Below, one piece after another: positions 22,065 through 28,063 of a stretch of DNA of 64,000 nucleotides. Each line of letters begins with the position of its first letter. Position 1 is the stretch's first letter. Under the pieces are notes generated by a model. It did no database searches and was not told the DNA's origin. It saw only the letters and a program-made list of their open reading frames with translations. The DNA lies in the NCBI RefSeq assembly GCF_002865605.1, contig NZ_CP025583.1, positions 1,654,501 to 1,718,500 on the forward strand, in the 5' to 3' direction. This DNA is from Paracoccus jeotgali (GTDB lineage: Bacteria; Pseudomonadota; Alphaproteobacteria; Rhodobacterales; Rhodobacteraceae). Made by a program: the position numbers and the translations under genes.

Positions 22065-22445
22065 GTGGAACTGAAAGAGTTCGTTAAGGCAACACTGCAG
22101 TCGCTGCAGGATGCAAGTCTGGAGCTCACCTCCGCAGGCATAAACGTCAATCCTGCCACGGATCGGACAATGCGCGGAACCGACGTCGTTTCCTATTTCA
22201 ATGGGTTCGTCCCTGTTACAAGCGTCAAGTTCGATGTTGCTGTGACTGAGTCTTCCGCCGACAAAGCAGCTGGGAAAGCCGGCATTTCCATTTTGCCCTT
22301 GCGGGCGGAAGCAGGTGGCGAGGTGAGCAACGCTACTCAGAACGCCAGCCGGATAACCTTTGAGATGCGCATCGCCCTGCCTTCAACAAAGGTCGAAGGG
22401 GAGACTGAAGAGGTCCCTACGTTTCAGCGTCGCAGCATTCTCTAG
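22065..22445 (+). CDS. Trypco2-like small protein
   Basis: The 126-residue soluble protein starts at GTG with GAGCAGGGAT upstream. It has an N-terminal helix (MELKEFVKATLQSLQDA), a strand VTSVKFDVAVTES, a Gly-rich turn, then GGEVSNATQNASRITFEMRIALP. This strand-GGE-S...RI.F pattern resembles the Trypco2 (trypsin co-occurring 2) family, associated in the literature with NTPase/protease conflict systems; I judge this by eye only. No trypsin-like or NTPase gene is adjacent. The gene is lower in GC than its surroundings and lies just after a tRNA, suggesting acquired DNA. Confidence 0.5.
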   Translation: MELKEFVKATLQSLQDASLELTSAGINVNPATDRTMRGTDVVSYFNGFVPVTSVKFDVAVTESSADKAAGKAGISILPLRAEAGGEVSNATQNASRITFEMRIALPSTKVEGETEEVPTFQRRSIL

Positions 22446-22601
22446 AAAACAGTTGGACTGTCCACCGTTGTCACTCCTCCGTCCGAGTTCGCTCACGGTG
22501 GAGCCACCATGATAAAACCTGTCGAACTCGGAACGAGCGGGGCTACAGTCTTCATCCAAGCTCAGCCTCTGCGGAGTTGACTGAAACAATCGCACCGCTT
22601 C

Positions 22602-22641
22602 GCGAGGCGTGCGGCTGGTAAGCTCCAGCCGCACGCCTCGC
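22602..22641. repeat. Perfect 17-bp inverted repeat
   Basis: Two 17-base arms that are exact reverse complements (GCGAGGCGTGCGGCTGG and its partner) flank a 6-base loop TAAGCT. Neither side has a T run, so it is not a standard terminator for the esterase or the Trypco2-like gene. It lies in a 259-base gene-free stretch of mixed composition. It may be a remnant of a mobile element end or a structured RNA. Confidence 0.8.
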
Positions 22642-22704
22642 AAGAACGGTCTCATTTGGTCGCGGCCTCGGCAGTCCGCTGCACGACCGCCAGAACCACC
22701 CTTC

Positions 22705-23952
22705 CTACCCCATGAAAAACCGCACCATTTCCGCCGAGGCGTCGGGGCCGCTCGGGTCGGTGAAGCTGCCGTCGGGGCTGCCGCCGGACCAGGCGTGTCC
22801 GGCGCCGGTGATGGTCCAGGCTTCGACCACTACCTTTCCGTCGGGGGTCTTGACGATGTCTCGGCTCCACGACCGGTTGGCCTTGGTGGTGCCGGTTTCG
22901 CGGCGGGGTTTGCCATGCGCGCCGGCGCCGGTCGAGGCGAAGAGCGCCTTGGCGTTGGAGGGGTGGACGGTCGCATCGGCGCTGCCGTGGAAGATGATCA
23001 TCCGCACCGATCCTTGCGTTTTAGTAATGCTCCCATTCGGCTGCCCGCGCATGGCGGCGAAGGCCGAGGGCATGTCGTGCGCCGCGCCGTGCGGCAGGCC
23101 GGAATGGACGCCGACCGCCCCGAAAAGCTCGGGGTGGGTGGCGGCCAGCGTCGCGGCCATGGCGCCACCGGCGGACAGGCCCGCCGCATAGACGGCGCCC
23201 TCGGGGACGGCGAACTCGGCGCGAACCTCGCGGGCCAGCGCGGCCAGCAATGCGGCCTCGCCCGAGGCGGCGCGTTGATCCTCGGGCCGGAACCAGTTCC
23301 AGCAGCCCTGCGCGTTATGGGCGCGGGACTGGTGCGGGTAGACAAGGATCAGCCCGTGCCGCTCGGCGTGGCTGTTCATGTCGGTCCCGCAGGCGAAATC
23401 ATCCGGGTTCTGGGTGCAGCCATGCAGCATCAGGATCAGCCCCTTGGGACCGTCCGGCAGGCTGGACGGCACGAACAGGCGATAGTCGCGCGCACCATGT
23501 TTCGAGGTGAAGTGCCGCGTCTCGTAGCACGCGCCCTCGGGGATAGCGGGTGTCTTGCCGCTGCCGGGCAGGCCCTGCGGCAGGCCCGTCAGACCCTGCG
23601 GCAGGCCGTTCAGCCCCTGCGGCGACATCGCGCCCAGCTTGCCCAGCATCTGCTGCAGATCCACGCCGCCCTGACCCAGACCCGAGGGCATGGCAAAGCC
23701 CGCCATCGGCCCGCGACGCGGCGGCGTTTCCGAGATGATCTCGGCATCCTCGATAGGTGCCTTGGCCCCCGGCTTGACCGAGGGTGCAGGCGGCGCGGCC
23801 TTGGCCTTGGCCGCCGGTGCCGGTGCCGGTGCCGGTGCCGGTGCCGGTGCGCCGGTCAGCGCGGCCTGGATCAGACGCGTTGCCTCGGCCGGGTTTCCGG
23901 CGCGGGTATGTTCCATCGCGCGGCCAAGCGCCGCGGTAAAGTCGTTGTTCAT
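22705..23952 (-). CDS. PHB-depolymerase-family esterase
   Basis: The 415-residue protein has an alpha/beta-hydrolase domain from about residue 145. The oxyanion motif is LMLHGCTQ near 175, the nucleophile motif GLSAGG (Ser 260), IIFHGSADATVHPSN carries the likely Asp, and GAGHAWSGG the His. This matches the esterase_phb family, acting on polyester or carbohydrate esters. No signal peptide is visible. The first 140 residues are a low-complexity leader with an (AP)n stretch and LPQGL repeats. It follows the ribbon-helix-helix gene by 26 bases, so the two are probably co-transcribed. Confidence 0.85.
   Translation of the reverse strand: MNNDFTAALGRAMEHTRAGNPAEATRLIQAALTGAPAPAPAPAPAPAAKAKAAPPAPSVKPGAKAPIEDAEIISETPPRRGPMAGFAMPSGLGQGGVDLQQMLGKLGAMSPQGLNGLPQGLTGLPQGLPGSGKTPAIPEGACYETRHFTSKHGARDYRLFVPSSLPDGPKGLILMLHGCTQNPDDFACGTDMNSHAERHGLILVYPHQSRAHNAQGCWNWFRPEDQRAASGEAALLAALAREVRAEFAVPEGAVYAAGLSAGGAMAATLAATHPELFGAVGVHSGLPHGAAHDMPSAFAAMRGQPNGSITKTQGSVRMIIFHGSADATVHPSNAKALFASTGAGAHGKPRRETGTTKANRSWSRDIVKTPDGKVVVEAWTITGAGHAWSGGSPDGSFTDPSGPDASAEMVRFFMG
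23813..23848. repeat. GCCGGT hexamer repeat inside the esterase gene
   Basis: Six perfect tandem copies of GCCGGT, plus a seventh after a 2-base interruption, encode the Ala-Pro run in the esterase leader. Unit length is a multiple of three, so copy-number slippage would lengthen or shorten the linker without breaking the frame. Confidence 0.9.
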
Positions 23953-23978
23953 GTCGTGTGTCTCCGGGGGCTGCGCCC

Positions 23979-24371
23979 CTAGCTGATGCGGTCCTTGAGA
24001 GCCGCCTTGATCTCTGGCCGGGCCTGCAACGCGCCCAGCACGGTCAGCGAGCCGATGGCCTTGCGAGCCAGTTCGACGCTGACATCGGGGGCGATCCGCG
24101 CCAACCCGACCACCTTGATATGCAGCACCTCGCCTGCCTCGGCGGTGGCTTCCAGTTCCGCGCGGCTGATGTCGCGCAGGCCCATCTCCAGCGTGTGCCG
24201 CTCGATCGAGCGGCTGACCGCGTCGGCTTCGGCGGTCAACTGGTTGCGGATGGCGGTGCGGATGAAATCGCTGCGATTGCCATAGAAGCCTTCCTGCACC
24301 AGCAGGTCGATCCGCCCAAGATCGACGTGACCGAGGTTGATCGTGATCTTCTCGTTATCCGTCAGCTTCAT
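23979..24371 (-). CDS. Ribbon-helix-helix (CopG-like) regulator
   Basis: The 130-residue protein has an N-terminal ribbon-helix-helix fold. The strand KITINLGHVDLGRID is followed by the helices LVQEGFYGNRSDFIRTAIRNQL, the sequence pattern of MetJ/Arc-type DNA-binding dimers. The remaining 75 residues may be an effector or oligomerisation domain. The ATG at 24371 is chosen over a GTG five codons upstream. The AT-rich stretch just upstream (ATGGTATATGGATG) is a plausible autoregulatory operator. Its partner is the downstream esterase gene. Confidence 0.75.
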   Translation of the reverse strand: MKLTDNEKITINLGHVDLGRIDLLVQEGFYGNRSDFIRTAIRNQLTAEADAVSRSIERHTLEMGLRDISRAELEATAEAGEVLHIKVVGLARIAPDVSVELARKAIGSLTVLGALQARPEIKAALKDRIS

Positions 24372-24467
24372 CGGCCTGCGCCTCACCTTACCATCCGCGT
24401 AGATGGTATATGGATGTATAGTGGCGGGTGTGCAACCCTCTGGGGAATTATTCGTTCACGGCGCCTG

Positions 24468-25298
24468 TCAGCCCTCAGCCCGGCGCAGCGCGTAGCCGCA
24501 GCTTTGGCTTTGACCCTGCCAGGGATGGGTGGGGATCACATGCGCCAGTTCGGGAATCGTCCAGCTATCCGCGATATCATACCCAAGGGCCGAGATGTCG
24601 TTAAGCCATTCGCGGCGATTCCGGATCCGATAGGGCACCCGCGCGGTGCCGATCCGCTCGAGCGTGAACAGGGTCGGCCCCTCGCGCACCGCCACCTTGT
24701 TGAGCAGGATGAAACGCGGCGGCCGCGGGAACTGCGCGATCAGATCGGCAAAGGGCACATCCAGATATTGCAGCAGCCCGGACCCGAGGAGGATGTCGGG
24801 CGTCTCGGCGACATCCAGCCGGTCGATGAAACCGATCTCTGCCGGCAACTCGCCTGCCTTCTGACGCGCACGCGCCGTGCGGATGATCGCAGGCAGGTCA
24901 TAGACCGTCCAGTCCGTCCGCGACAGATCGAGAAGGCGGGAAAACGCGATGAACTTTGTGCCCATATGCCCGCCGGCATCCAGCAGCGAGCGGCTTTCCG
25001 GCAGCCAGCGGTCCAGCCAGAACAGGACGGGATAATCCCAGGCGGCCGTCCGGCACATCCGGGCGAAAGAGACATCCGCAAGCGCCTCGTGATCGTAACC
25101 CACATCTCCCAGACGGGCGGCGGCGGCCACCGCCTGCTCGCGGCTGTCATAGGCCCCGGCAAAGCGCGGCGGGCGCGCGGTCGGGGCGCGCAGCCGGGCG
25201 ACAGCGGCGGCGGGCGCAGCGCGCAGCAGCCGGGCCGCGCCCCTGAGACGGGGCCGCCAGCCGTCAAGCGACCCCATGGCAGCAGATGTGTCGATCAT
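24468..25298 (-). CDS. TIGR04325-type putative methyltransferase of the EPS locus
   Basis: The 276-residue protein contains FAGAYDSREQAVAA near residue 45, then DYPVLFWLDRWLPESRSLLDAGGHMGTKFIAF. This is a Rossmann-like nucleotide-binding loop (DAGGHMG) as in S-adenosylmethionine methyltransferases, and GSGLLQYLDVPFADLI follows. The pattern fits the TIGR04325 methyltransferases often found in polysaccharide clusters. Its start overlaps the flippase stop by 4 bases, so it is the last gene of a three-gene EPS unit. The substrate, probably a sugar or glycan, is unknown. Confidence 0.7.
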   Translation of the reverse strand: MIDTSAAMGSLDGWRPRLRGAARLLRAAPAAAVARLRAPTARPPRFAGAYDSREQAVAAAARLGDVGYDHEALADVSFARMCRTAAWDYPVLFWLDRWLPESRSLLDAGGHMGTKFIAFSRLLDLSRTDWTVYDLPAIIRTARARQKAGELPAEIGFIDRLDVAETPDILLGSGLLQYLDVPFADLIAQFPRPPRFILLNKVAVREGPTLFTLERIGTARVPYRIRNRREWLNDISALGYDIADSWTIPELAHVIPTHPWQGQSQSCGYALRRAEG

Positions 25299-26833
25299 GG
25301 CGAGACCTCGACGCCGGGGCGCCTGCGGCGCAGGATGATGGTGACCTGCTGGAAGATGGACTGGTCGAAGACAGCCAGCGCCAGCAGATATCCCGCGCCC
25401 CCCGTCAGCCCGACCGCGATGGCCCGCACCAGCGCAGGCAGGCCGGTTCCCGCGAACAGCCGGTCCAGCAGCAGCAATGCCAGCATGCCAAGGATCAGCG
25501 GCACGATCAGCGTCGCCAGAGGCCCGACCAGACCGCGCCACGGCACACCAGCCCGGCGGTCGAACAGCCAGAAGGTCGCGACCATGACCATGGCGCAGAT
25601 CGCGCTTTGGCCCCAGGCGATGGCGATCACGCCGAAGGGCGCCGTCACCAGCGTCAGCAGCACCGAAACCCCCAGGATCGACGCCATGAAGCGCGGCAGA
25701 TCGCTGACCCGGCCCAGTATCGTCATCAGCGGCTCGGTCAGGATCCCCGGCATCATGATCAGCCGCCCGGCGGCCAGGATCGCCACCAGCACCGCCGCAG
25801 GCGTCCATTCCGGGCCCAGCAGCCCCTCGATCAGGGCGTGGTTCATGATCACCAGCCAAAGCAGCAGGGGCGCGCCAAGGGCCATGACGACCTTCAGATG
25901 CCGCGTCGCCTGCTCGCGGACCCGCGCCGCCTGATGCGCCGGATCGCCCTGATCGCGGGCCTGACGCAGATGCGCCCACGCAAGCATCTGCGCGGGCACC
26001 ATGATCAGCTCGCACACCGCGCCGACCAGACGCTCGGCGGCGCGATAGAAGCCGACGGCCGCCGGGCCAAGAAACGCGCCGATGGTCAAGGTGATGAACT
26101 GAAAGCGCAGCTGCACCAGCATCCGGCTGGCAAAGAACTGGACCGAGAAGCGCCACAGCTCGCGCAGCACCTCGCGCGGCAGGCCGGGGCGGGGCAACCG
26201 CCGCATTGCCAGAAGACCCAGCACCAGCGTCACGCTCTGCGCAGACAGCCGGCCATAGACGAGGGCGAAGACCCCCTGCCCCTGCTGCAGGGCGTAGATG
26301 GCGACGACCAGCCCCGCCAGCTCGCCGCCGATCTCGCACAGCGCGCCGGCCTTCAGCCGGTTCATCCACATCAGCACCCCGCGCTGCGCCCGGGAGGCAT
26401 TGGCCAGCGCCACCCACAGCGCGAACAGCACGCCCAGCATCACCAGATCCTGCCCCAGCCCCAGCAATCCGGCGCCAAGGGACAGCAGCGCACCCAGCAC
26501 GCCGAAGACCGCACCGTTCAGTATCGCCACGAACAGCACCTGCAACGGCACCGATTCGTCGCCGTCGCGCGACATGATAAACGGCACCCAGGCGACCTCG
26601 GCCACGCTGAGCAGCAGGATCGCGCAAGCCGAGACTAGCGAGAACAGCCCGAACTCGGCAGGGCCAAGGATGCGCGCGGCGAGCAGAAAGATCGCGAATT
26701 GCGAGACCTGCAGGATGATCCGCTCGGCAATGGTCAGGATCGCATCGCCCGCGGCCTTGTGGCTTGAGGCGTGGCTGGACGCGCTTGTGGCCTGATCCCG
26801 TGCCGTCGCAGAATTTCGGAACCGTCCCGGCAT
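25295..26833 (-). CDS. Wzx-like polysaccharide flippase
   Basis: This 512-residue membrane protein has about 12-14 hydrophobic segments. The MOP-superfamily start is present (ERIILQVSQFAIFLLAARILGPAEFGLFSLV), and FLGPAAVGFYRAAERLVGAV marks the middle repeat. It would flip undecaprenyl-linked repeat units across the inner membrane. A 28-residue polar N-terminus precedes the first segment. It follows the sugar transferase by 2 bases and overlaps the methyltransferase start. Confidence 0.88.
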   Translation of the reverse strand: MPGRFRNSATARDQATSASSHASSHKAAGDAILTIAERIILQVSQFAIFLLAARILGPAEFGLFSLVSACAILLLSVAEVAWVPFIMSRDGDESVPLQVLFVAILNGAVFGVLGALLSLGAGLLGLGQDLVMLGVLFALWVALANASRAQRGVLMWMNRLKAGALCEIGGELAGLVVAIYALQQGQGVFALVYGRLSAQSVTLVLGLLAMRRLPRPGLPREVLRELWRFSVQFFASRMLVQLRFQFITLTIGAFLGPAAVGFYRAAERLVGAVCELIMVPAQMLAWAHLRQARDQGDPAHQAARVREQATRHLKVVMALGAPLLLWLVIMNHALIEGLLGPEWTPAAVLVAILAAGRLIMMPGILTEPLMTILGRVSDLPRFMASILGVSVLLTLVTAPFGVIAIAWGQSAICAMVMVATFWLFDRRAGVPWRGLVGPLATLIVPLILGMLALLLLDRLFAGTGLPALVRAIAVGLTGGAGYLLALAVFDQSIFQQVTIILRRRRPGVEVSP

Positions 26834-26835
26834 GA

Positions 26836-27660
26836 TCAATAGGCACCGTGGCCGGTCAGCACGACGCGCACCGTCCGCAGCAGGATGCGCAGATCCAGCG
26901 CCAGCGACATCTCGCGCACATAGCGGACATCCAGCGCCACGCGCTCGCCATAGGTGGTGTTGTTGCGGCCGCTGACCTGCCACAGCCCGGTGATGCCCGG
27001 TCGCGCGGCCAGGTAATAGCGGATGAACTGGCCGTAATTGCGCATCTCGGCGCGCACGATGGGCCGGGGGCCGACCAGGCTCATATCGCCGATCAAGACG
27101 TTGAAAAGCTGCGGTAATTCGTCGAGGCTCGATTTCCGCAGGATCTTGCCGACGCGGTGGACGCGGGGATCGCATTTCAGCTTTTGCGTGGTTTCCCATT
27201 CGTCGCGCAGGCGCGCATCGCTTTCCAGGCAGTCGGCCAGGATGCGGTCGGCGTCGGGATACATGCTGCGGAACTTGAAGCAGTTGAACTCGGTGTCGCC
27301 GCGACCGATGCGGCGATGGCCATACAGCACCGGCCCACCATACCGCAGCTTGAGCGTCACCGCGATCAGCAGAATCACCGGCGCGAGGAACATCAGCAGC
27401 AGGAAAGAGAGCACCAGATCGAAGGCCCGCTTGGCCAGATCGGCGAGAATTGGCCGGTCGAAACAGGGCTCGACCGGGCCCGCGGCGTCGCCGCTTCCGG
27501 CCTCGACCAGATAGATCCGCGGCAGCGGCGGGCCGGAAACCTCCTCTGCCGCGACCGTCGCCGCCCCGGTTATCGTTTGATCCTGCAACAGAATCTGCGG
27601 GCCTGCCTGCTGCAGGGCCTCCTTGACCTTATCTGTGACCGCCAGCCGTTCCGACATCAT
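26836..27660 (-). CDS. Priming sugar-1-phosphate transferase of EPS synthesis
   Basis: The 274-residue protein belongs to the bacterial sugar transferase (WcaJ/ExoY C-terminal) family. A transmembrane segment lies near residues 80-105, then GPVLYGHRRIGRGDTEFNCFKFRSM, the KSSLDELPQLFNVLIGDMSLVGPRP signature and RPGITGLWQVSGR. It loads the first sugar phosphate onto undecaprenyl phosphate. It has the short form without the four extra N-terminal membrane helices. An ATG at 27660 or 27657 or an upstream GTG could start it. It heads the three-gene EPS unit. Confidence 0.93.
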   Translation of the reverse strand: MMSERLAVTDKVKEALQQAGPQILLQDQTITGAATVAAEEVSGPPLPRIYLVEAGSGDAAGPVEPCFDRPILADLAKRAFDLVLSFLLLMFLAPVILLIAVTLKLRYGGPVLYGHRRIGRGDTEFNCFKFRSMYPDADRILADCLESDARLRDEWETTQKLKCDPRVHRVGKILRKSSLDELPQLFNVLIGDMSLVGPRPIVRAEMRNYGQFIRYYLAARPGITGLWQVSGRNNTTYGERVALDVRYVREMSLALDLRILLRTVRVVLTGHGAY

Positions 27661-27706
27661 CCACACCCGACGTTTAAAATTTTACTCACTAAGACACTGG
27701 TAACGC

Positions 27707-27726
27707 GGGCAGATACGCATCTGCCC
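27707..27726. repeat. Palindrome upstream of the EPS priming transferase
   Basis: GGGCAGAT and ATCTGCCC flank a 4-base spacer, a perfect 8-bp inverted repeat. It lies 46 bases upstream of the sugar transferase start, next to an A/T-rich TAAAAT box, in the divergent region shared with the small membrane-protein gene. It could be an operator; no T run supports a terminator. Confidence 0.5.
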
Positions 27727-27823
27727 GATTGCATCGCGGCCCCCGCTTATGGCACAACCATGGATGGAGCTTGCGCGGTGGCCGGGTTCCTCTCTGGAAC
27801 TGACCGCACCAAAGGCAGGGGCC

Positions 27824-28063
27824 GTGACCGCGCAACGCCGTGACCATTCAGACTATCAGCCACGATCAGAGTGGACCGATGACGAACTCTCAGACCTGCC
27901 GGATGGCAGTTGGTATCCATCGGGCGACACCGCGTCGTCGGCAGTGGAAGACCCTGCGGTGACGGCCGGCAGACGCGAGATCGCCGGGCACCAATGGCGC
28001 CTGATCGCGATTGCGGCCTGTGCCGCGGTCTGGGGTCTGACAGCCTATGTGACATTGTTCTGA
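27824..28063 (+). CDS. Small hypothetical membrane protein
   Basis: The 79-residue product has an acidic, polar N-terminal part (DHSDYQPRSEWTDDELSDLPDGSW) and one C-terminal transmembrane segment (WRLIAIAACAAVWGLTAYVTLF). The GTG start has AGGCAGGGG upstream; an in-frame ATG at 27749 would add 25 residues but has no clear ribosome site. It is convergent with the terminal NRPS gene and overlaps its 3' end by 19 bases. I recognise no family. It sits between the EPS and NRPS transcription units. Confidence 0.45.
   Translation: MTAQRRDHSDYQPRSEWTDDELSDLPDGSWYPSGDTASSAVEDPAVTAGRREIAGHQWRLIAIAACAAVWGLTAYVTLF

Noticed and set aside
22480..22512. Possible attachment-site repeat of the tRNA-Asn 3' end (GGTGGAGCCACC)
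   Set aside because: Only a few bases match the tRNA end (GCCGGAGCCA), too short and imperfect to call an att site.
22383..22655. Minus-strand open frame of about 90 codons overlapping the Trypco2-like gene
   Set aside because: It overlaps the better-supported plus-strand gene and the perfect inverted repeat, has no ribosome-binding site and matches no family I recognise.
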